Below are positions 12,143-24,740 of a stretch of DNA of 64,000 bases, in pieces (within the stretch, counting starts at the first letter, position 1; every line of letters starts with the position of its first letter). Origin of the DNA: Paraspadella gotoi (Eukaryota; Chaetognatha). Made by a program: the position numbers and the translations under genes. A model generated the notes under the pieces. That model did no database searches. It had not been told where the DNA came from and was given only the letters and a program-made list of their open reading frames with translations. Location: contig CM119271.1 of NCBI GenBank assembly GCA_051294375.1, positions 13,512,263 to 13,576,262 on the forward strand, given 5' to 3'.

Positions 12143-13249
12143 TTCTAACTAAGTCGTGAGTGTCTACGCTCGATTTCTTCTCGCGAAAAAAGCTTAAAAA
12201 TTTTCCTTTTTTTTTAAGCCAATAGTTAAAGTAGATTTTATAACGCAATAGTTAAAATAGATTTTTTCTGCTCAATTAGTTCAAAAACTCTGAAAGAACT
12301 TTTGTCGTAGCGAATTTTGAAGTCTTAGAAATAAGCAACAGTGCGTTGTGCTTAATGACAGAGAGATATAGGACTAAGCTCTGACAAAAAAAGTCAGAGG
12401 TTTTTTTAATATATTCTTTGACCGGCCAATGTAGAATGATGGCAATATTGCTATTTTTAAGTTTCAAAAAAATCCGACCATAAATATAGAAAATATTAAC
12501 CAAAATCTTCGGAAAATCCACCCCTTCTTTGGAAGATTTTCGCCATATAAGATTTTTTTTCAGAATCTGACTCCGGTTGAAAACTCTTAGAATTCCGATC
12601 ATTAGCTCCTCTTTTACTTTTACTTTAAATAAAAATTTCACCAAAATGGACTAATTCACTTTAACATGATCGTATCATATTCAAATAACCAAATGAAAAT
12701 GTAAAGAAAAATTTTGAGAGCCCTTCAGACATATTGCTATCAGATTCCTGAATTCGAAGTTTATTGTTAAAATGACAACATACCTTAAATGCGTTGACAT
12801 TGTATTGAAGTTGAGAAATCCCTTTATTTTATATATAAAAATTGCATCAAAAATATTTTCCCGAGCGGACCAGTCCATTTGAATCGAATGGTTCGATGTC
12901 AAATGATGGTTATTTGTCAAGAGAAAAAAATGCGAGCCCTTCAGATGCAACAGGATCGGAATCGAGTGTTTTTACATCTATTTTTTACCTGAATTTTTCC
13001 CAGGGGCGTTGACATTATTTGGTAGTCAGATTTTAACAAAAAATCTCCATTGAAAAAGTCTTCCTCGATTTCTAAGAACGACGTAGACTCTAAGAGATAA
13101 CTATTCCAAACCGATTTTTAAAATCAAGAATGACCCGAAGAATTAAATGAAACCCTAGAAAGTAGTAATTTTATTAGTTTGAAATCAATAGTTTAAGAAA
13201 GGCTTTTCGTAGACACTGCCTTAAGAAAAAGAAGGAACATGTCTTAATT
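12143..13249. other. AT-rich sequence with a short internal repetition
   Basis: The phrase gagcccttcagac at about 12717 recurs as gagcccttcagat at about 12931, each followed by a similar gatt/gatc-rich phrase. This suggests a degenerate ~210-bp repetition. Minus-strand frames at 12276-12644 and 12681-12950 are AT-rich and unrecognised. Confidence 0.4.
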
Positions 13250-13338
13250 ATTTTCGAGCCTCGTGGCTTTTTCGGTCTCAGCTTGGAAGATCGTGAGAGG
13301 GAGACAGACAGAGAGAGAGAGAGAGAGAGAGAAAGAGA

Positions 13339-13371
<33 letters not shown>

Positions 13372-13396
13372 NNNNNNNNNNNNNNNNNNNNNNNNN

Positions 13397-13432
<36 letters not shown>

Positions 13433-13733
13433 TATTTGCCTTTAATCGGCCATGTAAGATTTTAAAGAGTTCATTTTTTTTTGGCTTTTTTTTGTGTAAG
13501 AATTATATTATTCGTTTTATTTTTGATAGTCAACGAAAAATTGAAGGGGAAATTTAATGATATTTATAGAAAGAATTAACAAATATTTTTTTTATCTTCA
13601 AAGTTCACTTCTGAACGGTTCCTAACTTCCCATTATTGACTGTAATTTACTGAACTTCAAAGTAGACGAAGACTCATTATAGAAAAACGGATGAAACTTT
13701 AAGCTTGACACCCACGTAGACACAGAAAGAGAG
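13250..13733 (+). repeat. Direct repeat, second copy (matches 9400-9970), with two gaps
   Basis: It carries the same landmarks as 9400-9970 in the same order. It is interrupted by a GA microsatellite containing a 25-N gap (13372-13396) and ends at a second 25-N gap (13750-13774), beyond which the large inverted repeat begins. Confidence 0.8.
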
Positions 13734-13929
13734 ATAGAGAGAGAGAGAGNNNNNNNNNNNNNNNNNNNNNNNNNTGATAAAGTTTTTTTTTCGCTTCCGT
13801 GATGTGACTCGACCATGGAGGCGGCTCGTGATTCGTGAATTCGTGATTTTTTTACATTGATTTAGGCGGAATGAGAAAATAATAGGCACGATGGTCCAAA
13901 AATTACCGGCGCAGATTTTCTTTAATACG

Positions 13930-14555
13930 GTTGATTTAACAGGGCCCAAGATTTAACCTGGGCCTACGGATTTACTGTATTAAAAACGGCCAGATTTACT
14001 GGCCTGACTTAAACGGCCAGATTTATTACTGGCCTGAATTTAATGGCCAGAATTTACTATGGGCCGTGATTAAAGCCAAGATGAGCTGGTCCGATTTAAC
14101 GGCCAGATTTACAATGTACCAAATAAATTATTAACGACTTAAAAAAAAAATAACCGGCCAGGATTTACTGGCCCTGAATTAAACAGCCAGATTTACCCCT
14201 GACTATTAACGGGCCAGATTTAACTGGACGCTCGATTAATGGCCAGATTTTACTTAACGCCAGATTTAACCGATTCTGGCAGATTAACGCCTAGATCACT
14301 GCCTGCTACGCGAACTGGCCGACCTCGGCCTGATTTACAATGTAACCTGATTAACGGCCGATTTACTACCTGGATCGACCGTTACAGGCCTAAGATTTAC
14401 TGGCCTGAATTTAACTGGCCAGATTTAAGGCGATTACTGGCCTGATTAACGGTGATCGGCTTTAGGCATTAACTGGCCTGATTTAGGCGGATTTATGCCT
14501 ATACGGCCGGATTTACTGGCCTGATTTAAAACGCGGCCGGATTTAGCGACGGATT
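13930..14555 (-). repeat. Noisy counterpart of the 13/26-bp minisatellite
   Basis: It contains dozens of ggccagattta and ggcctgattta-like units, but spacing and sequence are broken by frequent indels. The mirrored array at 29757-30355 is almost perfectly regular. Open frames here are not genes. Confidence 0.85.
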
Positions 14556-15539
14556 TGTTTTAAAATCGTGCCGGCGTATCTTTTCGGCGCAAACGGGGGA
14601 TGGACCGGGATCGGTGGACTTGAGAGTCGGGAGCGGCTCCGTTTGATTTTTGAGTGGTTCGTCTCGATACAGTTTGAGATCCAAACCGAAGTCTGCGCTG
14701 TCGGAATCGTCGAACTAAGTCCGGGCGCTATGCGGCTGCTTACGTATTCAGGCGGATTTCTCTCCTCTCGGATCTCTCTCGTGTTTCTCCTCTCCCCGGC
14801 GCGAACGACCGAGAGACCCGAAGGATATTTGTTTTTTCTCGGCGGAGAATTTGGTTTATTTTCGCCAGCAAAAAAAAAACAAAAAAAAAAAAAATCAAAA
14901 AACAGAAGAAAGGAAAGAAAAAATCGTAGTTTTTTTTTTTCTCTAGCGAAAAGAAAATAAAAAGAAAAAGAAAAAAAAAAACAAAACAGAAAAACAAAAG
15001 GACAATTTTAGGATCCAAAACAAGAGAAGGAATTTTTGCCGCTCGAAGTTATACTTCATTTTTGTAGAAACCTGTAAAATGTATTCGAGCGAAACAGGAG
15101 AGAAGATAAAATACGAAGATTAAGTCAATAAAGACGAATACAAGGAGACACAATACAACACTTGTATTACTAACAAAAGAAATACAACAATACACATACA
15201 AAAGACACATGACACAAAGAAATAAAAACATCTAAACAACGATACAATAACACGGTACATGTTACAATACTTTAAAAAAACAACGAACTAGACGGACACA
15301 ATAAAATACGAACGACAATACAATGCAAAAATAACAACTAGACAAGATAAATATCCAACAGCATGTCCATAAATAAAGATAGAAAGAAAACAAGATTCCG
15401 ACCCGACGGGAAAGGAAAAACCGACAAAAAATCACACGTTTCGACGCAAAAGCGAGAACAGGAAAAAAAAAAAAGAAAAAAATTTCGGAGGAAAAAGAAG
15501 AAAAGAAAAGAAAGAACTCCGTTCCGGGGCCGTCTCAAA

Positions 15540-15910
15540 CTGCGGGAGCCGATCCCTTACGGCGCTTGACACTTACCTCCCGCCCCCCGGAGAACGACGT
15601 GTCCGTTCCGAATATCCCGCCGGAGCTCACCAATCCCGTTGCGCGACCTAGAATGAAACGGTTGCCATGCCATCACCCTTCGCCTTTGTCGAGTGGCAGT
15701 TCCGACCTCCGAGACGTTATCTACGTTGAGTCCATTCCTCCCGCGCCGACCCTTGAGTAACGCGACGTGCGTGCCGACCGGTTGCGGTGGCCCGACTCGC
15801 GGTCGCTATGCGTGACGTCCCGAGGGACGCGAAACGACCGCATGCAAATATTTTTCGGCGCCAACGGAAGATAACTGGCGATGCCGAACGACCGTCCAGA
15901 TCACAAGATA
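15540..15910. repeat. CpG-dense block, left copy
   Basis: This block is strongly GC- and CpG-rich compared with its neighbours, and is mirrored at 28500-28860. Open frames occur on both strands (15566-15760, 15717-16022, 15787-16392) but end in repeat-derived tails. It could be a promoter/CpG-island remnant or a degenerate GC-rich repeat. Confidence 0.5.
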
Positions 15911-15989
15911 CTGGATGTAAGGAAAGCGTTTCCGTTGCTGTTTCTGCCAAGCAGCGGCCAAGGCCCTCCCCCCCCCCCATTGGCGAACC

Positions 15990-16795
15990 TCGTCGGTCCC
16001 ATGCTTCCTCTTTTTCTCGCATAATATCTCCTTTTCTTTCGCCTCTTGTTCTCCTTCTTTCGTCTTCCTTCTCTTCCTTCCTCTTTCCCTCTTTTCTTCA
16101 CTCTTTTTCACCCTCCTTCCTCTTTCCATCCTTTTCTGTCCTCTTTCTCTTCCTCTTTCCTCATCTTTTTCTTTCATCTTTCCCTACTCCCTCCACTTCC
16201 CTTCTTCTCTCTTATCACTCCTCTTCTTTTCTCTTTCCTTCTCTTTTCTCCTTTCCTCCTTTTTATCCCTCTTCCTTCTCTTTGTCCTTCCTTCTATTTC
16301 TCTTTCCTTCTCTTTTCTCTCCTTCCTCCTCTTTCCTCTTTCCTTCATCTTTTGTCCTTTCCTCCTTTATTTTTTTCTCTTCTTCTGACTAGATCCTCCT
16401 CCTTCCTTCTCCTCTCCCCTTCCTCTCTTTTCCCCCCCTATCTTCTTCTTCTCCTACTGCACTCTCATATTGCTCTTCCCCTTTCTATTTCCACCTCTTC
16501 CTCAGCCCTCGTCTCTACTTTTCTGAATCTCCTCCTCATTCCTCGCCCTCGTCCTCCTCCTCTAACTTCCTCTTCCTTTTCCCTCTTAACTCTCGACCTT
16601 ACCTCGTCTTTCTTCCTCTTCCTCCTCCCATTCCTCATCTTCCTTCGTTTTCTCCTCTCCCCTCTATAGCTCCACTGTCTACTTCTCTTCCTTTTCCCTC
16701 CTCTTTCCTCTTTCATTCCTCCCCATTCTCCTTACCTATCTCTTCTTCCTTCTCTTCCTCCTTCCTCCTCTGCTCCTCCTCTCTCTCTTTTGTTT
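15990..16795. repeat. ~800-bp polypyrimidine tract (mirror of 27655-28430)
   Basis: Nearly all C and T on the plus strand, with recurring ccttcctcttt phrases. It yields long Ser/Phe/Leu or Arg/Glu/Lys frames on both strands, which are spurious. Confidence 0.9.
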
Positions 16796-17179
16796 TTCTC
16801 CGCCCGGGACCCAATGACGTTCAGTTCGTCCTGATTTTTTTTTTCTTTTTCTTATATTTTTTATTTGGTTTATTTTTATTTAAGATATTTTTCTTTATTC
16901 TTTTCCCTTTTTTTATTATATAAAAGGCAAAGTTGAGGAAAGAAGAAAAATCTTTTGTTTCTCACTATTTTTAAAATCTTTTTTGTTTCCTTTTCTTTTT
17001 GTTTGTTTTGTTTATTTGTTTTTTGACAGAATTTATCGTACGGCTTTTGAAAATACTCGGGTCGAATCATCCGCTTCCAGACTTTTGTCCTTCGTTCTTT
17101 CTGTTTCCGTTGCGTCCGTCTCATCCACGTGTCCGTCTGTCCCGTATCGTTTTGCCGTCCGATGTTTTTTTATCATTTA

Positions 17180-17403
17180 CCTCATCCCCATCCCAATTTC
17201 TATCTCCTCACATTTCGCAACCAACCGGACCCCCACTATCTCCCACATCCAACCCAGCCCCATTACCCACCCCACAGACCCACCTCCAACCCCTCCCCAG
17301 ACCCAGGTCCCACATACTACCACCACATACTCCACACTCACCCCGACGTACCCCAGACCCCCTACCCCACCACCCCCAGTCCCCAACCCGCAACCGCTCA
17401 CCC
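17180..17403 (-). repeat. C-rich minisatellite (mirror of the G-rich array at 27145-27320)
   Basis: Runs of three to five C separated by one to three bases. The complementary strand could form G-quadruplexes. The unit structure is blurred here compared with the right arm. Pro/Thr/His-rich frames across it are spurious. Confidence 0.85.
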
Positions 17404-17935
17404 TTCATATTCACAATAAACGATTATAGATAAAGATGCATATAAGTTTCAACTATATTTTAGAACATTAAGAACAAACAAAAGCAAAAAAAATGCGAAA
17501 AATAACCAAAATAACACATCACGATTACAAACAAAAAGTTAATAAAAACAGGCGCGTTTTTCCGATACACACACAAAAAAAAAACCATCAAGTTTGACAT
17601 AAGCTGACGCGAAAAACGGAAAACCGACGGGAAAAAAAAAAACTTTCAACGTCAACAATGCGACGGAAAATAAAAGACTGGAAAATTTGTGAAATGAGAA
17701 AAGAATCGAAAATAGTGGGAATTTTATCTTGGTTTCTCTTGCCTAAAGCCTGTTGACTGACGCCGTTCATATAGCATTTAATGTTAAGAAAAGTCTATGT
17801 AAATTTATGTATAATTGTGTTTGTGTATTACTCGTCTAAAATGGACAAGTAACAGTATTGTACGCACGAATGTAAATCTGTGTTGGTGATTGGTCGAAAA
17901 TTATTGTCCTTATCTTGTCTATTATCCTGTCGTCA

Positions 17936-18096
17936 TCGCGCGTCGTCGTCGTCGTCGTCGTCGCGTCCCAGTTTCCGCCGACCCTCAATTCGAGTCGGCG
18001 ACTCACCTTTTTCACGAACCGTCACCTTGGAGCGAAGGGAAGATTAGGAAAGAGGAGGAGGAGGAAAAGAAGGATCGGATTAAGATGTGAGAGAGG

Positions 18097-18168
<72 letters not shown>

Positions 18169-18365
18169 GGCGGGAGATAAGAGAAAGAAAGAGAGTGTGA
18201 ACGAGATAAAAGAATAACAGGAAAAGTGACGAGCGAAGAAGACGACGACGACAAATGATGATGACGGACGACAAACGATAGACGACGACGACCACGAACG
18301 ACGACGATAAACAAATGATGACGACGAACAAACGATGACGGACGACGACGACGACGACGACGGAT
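17936..18365. repeat. CGT run, GA array and ACG run
   Basis: (CGT)n lies at about 17938-17966, GA-rich DNA at 18088-18175, and an ACG/GAC-rich stretch at 18235-18362. The same order is mirrored at 26240-26660. Frames translating to Ser or Arg runs are not genes. Confidence 0.9.
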
Positions 18366-20080
18366 CAAAACAAAAAAACATCTGAGAAAACGGAAGGAAA
18401 TTAAATTTGTTGTTGTTTGTTGTTGTTTTTTTGTTTTTGATGATGTCCTCGTGACCGATCCGACATTTTTTTTTGAGGGAGGAATGTCCGAGTACGTTTG
18501 TTTTGTTCTTTCTCTCCCATCTCTTCTCTCTCTTCTCTCTGTCTAACTTTATGATTTAATTTAAGTATTTTTTTCTCTTTAAAATGAATTTGCGTTTTGA
18601 ACCGATCAGAAGAAATAGGGTGTATTTTTCTTTTTCCCCTGATATGGCCGGGTTTAACCTGTCTAGACGTTGCCAGGACTTCGCAAAAGTCTTGTCAAAG
18701 AAAATACTGTAAGCATTTGATGCGTGTATAACGCAATCGTTTATGAAATTGTTAATTGGTTTATGTTGTGTTTTATGGAGAAAGGAAAGGAATTAATTTC
18801 TCACACTGCTTTTACGTATAAAAAAAAACGAATGAAGTTATTTTTCAATTAAAAACCAAAAAAAAATGTATTATATAGACGAATTTTAATTTTAAGGGCA
18901 CTTCGGGCTAAATAGATAAATCCAGTGTAGTTTTTATTCTTTTAATCGAAATAAAATTAAACGAGTGCGAATGATTCGTCGATTCCGGATCGTACTGCAA
19001 TATGGTATGAGATTAATTCTTCGTTCGTATAACAAAACAAAAAGAATCACTGGGTAATGAAACTGAATAAGAGAGATTACACAGATCATCTAAATATCTA
19101 CATTGGGGGGAATTTAATATTTATTCTCCATCCATTTAGATCACCCGAGATCGCCTCTAGATCACATCTAGTTCATACAGATGCATTTGAAATTACCCTA
19201 GATCACCATCTTTATCTCACCTCAGCAAAATCCACTTCACCAGTTCACACAACGTGAATTCGACGCGCCGCAGCCCAACTTTTTTTTTAAACCGAGAAAA
19301 AATATTTAAACAAAAGATCAAGAAAATTGACATTTTTATGTGAAATTTACTTTTTTTTTATCTTTCCTTAAAAATTAAAAAAAAAAAATAGAAAGATCAT
19401 TTTTTAAAAATTACTTACACGTACAGAATCAACGCAAAAGTTCCTAACAAAAAGATTGTAGACTTATAATATTAAATGCCAAATTAAATATAAAATTTCA
19501 ATAAAAATAAATTCTTTTTTACTTTCCAAACGTCATTAATTTTCCGTGGTATTTTCGATATATTCTTTTAACCTCGGGCTTTTTTAACCATTGATTTTTT
19601 CTCTTTGTTTAAAGTTAACCGAAAAAAAAAGACAAAACAGATATTTTCATTTCAGAATTTTATTTATAATAATTTTTGGCCTTATTTTTTCCCATAAGGC
19701 CCCATCTCATCTTAAAAAGATTCGAACATTAATTACCAATTTTTAACCTTTAAAAATTAGGTTAGGAGGTTAGGGAAATAAGGTTAGGTGATCAGCGTGA
19801 AGGGGTTATTGGTTTCGGGATATGTGGCGAGCGGTGAATGGCTGTGCGGGTGGATGGTGAGCGGTGAGTGGGTGCCCGGAGAAGTGGCCGTGTCTCAAAT
19901 CGAATTTTTTTTCTTACTTTCGTCATCAAAAAAAATCGGATGCGAGGAGACGAAATCAAAAAAAATAAACTCGTCGAAAATTGAATATTTGAACTTTATT
20001 ATTAAACAAATCTCACTGTTATAATATCAAACTTTATAATGTCGTTTTATATTCTAATTACGAATTCAAAGGTTGATTCA
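18366..20080. other. AT-rich left-arm sequence, no gene seen
   Basis: The content is mirrored at 24740-26230. It includes a GATCAC-rich degenerate patch at 19078-19220 and a GAGCGGTGA-like degenerate patch at 19825-19885. A 78-codon frame at 19788-20024 spans the latter and is not convincing. Confidence 0.5.
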
Positions 20081-21410
20081 GTACATACTAGGAGCAATCA
20101 AAAAAAGCTAAGTCTAATAACAAAACAAAGTTAAAGATTGCGCTGAAAACCACCACCACACGACACACAAAGGTCCAAATTATCAATTAATATACTTTCA
20201 ATCATTAAAGAATGCAGATTTGTTATTTTTTTGAGAACTCAAATTTTTTCGAACTAATAGATCTTGGAAAATAAGTTCTTTTTTACGCCCTGGTTATAAA
20301 CATGGTAATAATATCACAGTAACCAAATAAAGTCCGAAGCTCTCTATATGCTTTCCCATCGGTTTGAAACTCGAATATTTTTTCTGATACCATCGATTTA
20401 AATAGCAAACAATTAAATATCTTGTTCAATGTCTCTAGCCAAAAAGTTTTTACCTCTCACAGCCAATATAGTAAGTATAGGGCAGCAATTTGTAAATAAC
20501 AACAATTTCATTAGAACTCTCTTCAGATGGTTTATACAACAAGCATTAAATTAAACAATTACTGAGATCGATAGGAAAGATGAGAGTTCTTTGCTGCTAG
20601 GTTCAAATAAGGACCCCTTGTCGCTACTCGGAGGTTAAAGGCGCAAGATAAGTCCATTTATTTAACGAGTTCTCATAGGGTTAACTGTTAAGAGCAAAGA
20701 ACCATCTTTATCTAACATCTGTGTAAGGTGATTTTCTCAAAATACATTCCTTTTGTTTTTTTTAAAATACCTAAAAAGTAAAACAAAACTGCTCTGAATA
20801 CTGAGCCACTAGATATTTATTAGAGTTTGCAATTACCTGCTATTTGTTGGTGACAAAAGCGCAATGTCGGCCAGCATAAAAAATGCCTTGCTAAGAATAA
20901 GTTTCCTATATGACAACCCCAAAACTCAGAATATTTTAATCTTGTTATTAAGGTCATTTACCATACAAAGCCCAGAAATATAGGGCTTAAGACACCACCT
21001 GCCGTACACCTGAGACATATAAAGCAATCACTGATAATCTCCTTTCCGGATCCTACTAGTTAGGTTATATAACCAGTAAAAACCAATTAATTTAAAAAAC
21101 ATTGGTCAGATCTTTATTATTAAGTTTTGTAAAAGACAATAATGATTGACCATTATCAAACCCTTGCCTGAGCAATCCATAAAGTTGCGAAAAGCCAAGA
21201 GCCATAGAGTATAATTATAATTTATACAAAGATCCTATACATTAACATAAGCGTGAGAAGTTGAGTGACATTTCTTAATAATCCAATTGTAAATCGTACA
21301 GAAAAAAGATAATGGCCGAATTTCAATAAAAAGGGCAGTGTTCAAATAAATTGCACTAAAAATCGAAGTAAGAGGTTATTCCTCTATAATTAGAAAACAG
21401 AACTTAAGTC
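20080..21410 (-). pseudogene. Decayed non-LTR (LINE) reverse transcriptase, left-arm copy
   Basis: This is the reverse-complement counterpart of 23440-24740, with the same order from the NYRGIT region near 21400 to the 3' region near 20100. It is more broken than the right copy. At 20861-20878 the YADD codons are disrupted by an insertion, so no long frame survives. It is non-functional as assembled. The clade cannot be assigned from these fragments. Confidence 0.75.
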
Positions 21411-21539
21411 ACACGCTTAAGTCCCCGCACCTTTTAAAATATCACCTTTATATAACCCCCACATCTCATCTAAAATCATTTCCACGTCTAATTAAATACA
21501 AACAACGACCTAGGAGCGACCCCGTCCCGTTTTTTCCTA

Positions 21540-21815
21540 TCCAGTTTCACGAGACTGATTCACCGAAAGGCAGTCATTCGTTATTCGTGGATTCACAAAG
21601 GCCGCGAATCGTCTGCGGCTCGACAGTAAGCTTGAAACGGAATCACAGCAGCGACGAACCCGATCTTACGCCTCTGCGTGAGACGCGATGCGTGATACCG
21701 CCGTGTCAGTGAGAAGAATGCGCCGTAACGTTTGACCTGACGTAGCGCGTGACGCATGCGCGACGGTTTGACTTCCTCGAACCAACAGCGGAAGCGGGGG
21801 CCGAGCGTCATGCCA
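21540..21815. repeat. CpG-dense 280-bp block, left copy
   Basis: It contains many cgcg and acgc words (such as gatgcgtgat, gcgtgacgcatgcgcgac) in otherwise AT-rich DNA, and is mirrored at 23075-23350. A 72-codon minus frame (21593-21811) has RLTQRRKIGFVAAVIPFQA. The right-arm copy at 23110-23352 reads similarly but with shifts. It may be the 5' region of the LINE or a promoter-like remnant. Confidence 0.5.
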
Positions 21816-22356
21816 AACGGGAGAGAGAGAGAAAAAAATGGAAAATTTAATTGTGTTGCCGCCGCATTAGGCTTAGCACATACTTATTTTACATTTCATA
21901 TTGTATATTTTTGATTTTGTATATTGAAGTGGCGTTTTCAAGTGATTCAGGTTTACCCAATACCAGATATGAAAACATACAAACTATAAGCGTCTCATGA
22001 CAAATTTAAAACACACTATCTAATACAGAGTAACTAAAATTATCTAGGATTACCGCCTCGCTTTTTAATAAAAAAGACAGACAGTGACAGAAAGTCCTAC
22101 CGATCCAGAAACGACAGACTTGAAATGTTTACTTTATTTTGCGGGTTTCTTCGCTGAGTTGGTTGCGAGCACTCGCGACCGCCATAAAAAACGACAGAAA
22201 TGAAAAGAAAGAAATCAAAATGGGGAGAAAAAAAATTAGAAAAAATTCTGAAAAATTTAAAAGTTTTGTAAAAAAAATAATTTTTCCTTATAAAGTCAGT
22301 CTTACGTCGTAATCTCCCCGTTTTTGCGTCGAGAAGATAGGCAGGCTTATGTGAGG

Positions 22357-22385
22357 CAGAGAGAGAGAGAGAGAGAAGAGAGAGA

Positions 22386-22438
<53 letters not shown>

Positions 22439-22534
22439 ATGGTGTTATCGACGCACAAAGGATGCCTTGTCAATAGAGTATTCGGCGGCTTTGCGATCAG
22501 CTATGCAGTTTTTAGCTCTCTTCGCTCTCTCGCA

Positions 22535-22603
<69 letters not shown>

Positions 22604-22614
22604 CTCTCTCTCTC
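22357..22614. repeat. Centre of the ~17-kb inverted duplication
   Basis: A GA array (about 22357-22438) and a CT array (about 22538-22614) flank ~95 bp of non-palindromic sequence beginning gcatggtgttatcgacgcac. Immediately outside, both arms carry the phrase tttttgcgtcgagaa or its complement and the same cttacgtcgtaatc-type sequence. Confidence 0.85.
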
Positions 22615-23074
22615 CGACGCAAAACGGGGGATTACGACGTAAGACTGACTTTATAAGAAAAAATATTTTTTTTACAAAAACTTTTAAATTTTTTTCCAGA
22701 TTTTTCTAATTTTTTTTCTCCCCATTTTGATTCTTTCTTTCATTTCTGGTTTTTATGGCGTCGCGAGTGCTCGCAACCACTCGCGAAGAAACGCAATAAG
22801 TAACATTTCAGTCGGTCGGTCGATCGGTAGGACTTTCTGTCTGTCTGTCTTATATTTTAAAAGCGGTAATCCTAGATAATTTTAGTTACTGCTTATTAGA
22901 ATGGTTAAATTTGTCATGAGACGCTTATAGTTTGTATGTTTCATACTGGTATGGTAACCTGAATCACTTGAAACGCCACTTCAATATACAAAATCAAATA
23001 TACAATATGAAATGTAAAATAAGTATGCTAAGCCTAATGCGGCGCAACACAATAAATTTTCCATTTTTTTCTCT

Positions 23075-23350
23075 CTCTCTCCCGTTTGGCATGACGCCGG
23101 CGCTCCGCGTTGTTCGAGAAGTCAAACCGTCGCAGCGTCACGCGCTACGCGTCAAACGTTACGCGCATCTTCTCACTGACACGCGTATCACGCATCGCGT
23201 CTCACGCAGAGCGAAGATCGGGTCGTCGCGCTGTGATTCCGTTTCAAGCTTCGTCGAGCCGCAGACGATTCGCGGCCTTTGTGAATCCACGAATAACGAA
23301 TGACTGCCTTTCGGTGAATCAGTTCGTGAAACTGGGAACGAGGGGTCGCT
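23075..23350. repeat. CpG-dense block with short TCACGCG-like repetitions, right copy
   Basis: Words such as gcgtcacgcgctacgcgtc and gacacgcgtatcacgcat recur about every 10-12 bp. It lies ~100 bp upstream of the recognisable reverse-transcriptase frame, so it may be the LINE 5' region or an unrelated promoter-like block. Confidence 0.5.
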
Positions 23351-23439
23351 AGGTCGTTGTTTGATTAATTAGACGTGAAGATTAGATGAGATGTGGGGGT
23401 TATATAAAGCGTGATATTTTAAAAGTGCGGTGACTTAAG

Positions 23440-24740
23440 CGGTGACTTAAGTTCTGTTTCTAATTATAGAGGAATAACTCTTTCTTCGATTTTTAGTCAA
23501 TTATTTGAACACTGCCTTTTATTGAAATTCGGCCATTATCTTTTTTCTGACGATTTACAATTTGGATATAAGAAATGTCACTCAACTTCTCACGCTATGT
23601 TAACGTTAAGGACTTGTATAAATTATTTTAATACTCATGGCTCTGGCGTTTTCGCAACATTTATGGATTGCAGCAAGGGTTTGATAAGGTCAATCATTAT
23701 GGTCTTTTACAAAACTCATAGATAGATCTGTACCACTCTGTTTTATAAAATTAATTGTTTACTGGTATAGTAACCTAACTAGTAGGAGTCGCTGGAAAGG
23801 GAGATATCAGTGATGCTTTCATAGTGTCGTCAGGTGTACGGCAGGGTGGTGTCTTAAGCCCTTATTTCTGGGCTTTGTATGTAAATGACTTAATAACAAG
23901 ATTAAAATATTCTGGTTTTGGGTTGTCATATAGGAAACTTATTCTTAGCAAGCATTTTTTATGCTGACGACATTGCGCTTTTGTCACCAACAATAGCAGG
24001 TATGCAAACTCTAATAAATATCTGTGCTCAGTATTCAGAGCAGTTTTGTTTTACTTTTAGTTTTAAAAAAACAAAAGTAATGTATTTTGGAAAAACCTTA
24101 CACAGATGTTGATAAAGATGTTCTTTCTCTTAACAGTAACCCTATAGAACTCGTTAATAAATGGACTTATCTTGGCTTTAACCTGAAGTAGCGACAAGGG
24201 GTCCTTATTTGAACCTAGCAAAGAACTCTCATCTTTCTATCGATCTAAGTAATTGTTTAATTAATGCTTTGTATAAACCATCTGAAGAAGTTCTAATGAA
24301 ATTGTTTTATACAAATTGTGTCCCTATACTACTATATGGCTGTGAGGGTAAAAACTTTTTTGGCTAGAGACATTGAACAGAATTAATGTTGCTATTAATG
24401 ATGGTATCAGAAAAAATATTCGGATTCAACCGATGGGAAGCATTAGAGAGCTTCGGACTTTATTTGGTTTACTGTGATATTATTACCATGTTTAACCAGC
24501 GTAAAAAAGAACTTTATTTCCAAGATCTATAGTTCGAAAAAATTTAGTTCTCAAAAAAATAAATCGCATTCTTTAATGATTGAAATATATTAATTGATAA
24601 TTTGGACCTTTGTTGTCTGTGGTGGTGGTTTTCACGCAATCTTTAACTTTGTTTTGTTTTAGACTTAGCTTTTTTGATGCTCCTGTATGTACTGAATCAA
24701 CCTTGTTGAATTCGAAATAAAACGCATTATAAAGTTTGAT
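23440..24740 (+). pseudogene. Decayed non-LTR (LINE) reverse transcriptase, right-arm copy
   Basis: Reverse transcriptase copies element RNA at a nicked target. Conserved pieces appear in order but in different frames. NYRGITLSSIFSQLFEH and LQFGYKKCHSTSHAM come first, then FMDCSKG at 23462-23690. The sequence GVRQGG then LSPYFWALYVNDL is near 23830. The catalytic YADD is at 23960-23971, followed by SFKKTKVMYFGK. A WTYLGF-like turn is near 24165, LYGCE near 24335, and a C-terminal region like IRKIFGF near 24405. Several single-base indels break the frame, so it cannot encode an enzyme. No endonuclease domain is visible, which fits 5' truncation or lost homology. An aataaa lies near 24715. Confidence 0.85.

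Larger units (their letters stand above)
13775..22438 (+). repeat. Left arm of the ~17-kb inverted duplication
   Basis: Read as reverse complement, this interval follows 22536-30520 block by block. The order is a 13/26-bp minisatellite, a CpG-dense block, a pyrimidine tract, a C-rich minisatellite, a CGT run, a CT/GA array, a degenerate GATC-rich patch, the LINE, a CpG-dense 290-bp block and a GA array next to the centre. This arm carries more indels than the right arm. Its outer edge lies exactly at a 25-N gap. Confidence 0.9.

Noticed and set aside
16046-16669. 207-codon plus-strand frame
   Set aside because: It is a pyrimidine-tract translation, rich in Ser, Phe, Leu and Pro.
17129-17433. 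Pro/Thr/His-rich frames of 96-148 codons
   Set aside because: They span the C-rich minisatellite and follow its base composition.
22439-22535. Leftover sequencing-adapter sequence at the palindrome centre
   Set aside because: I looked for a hairpin-adapter-like sequence in the centres of the three best palindromes and saw none, so a simple missed-adapter read is not shown directly. Chimeric amplification or mis-filling remains possible.
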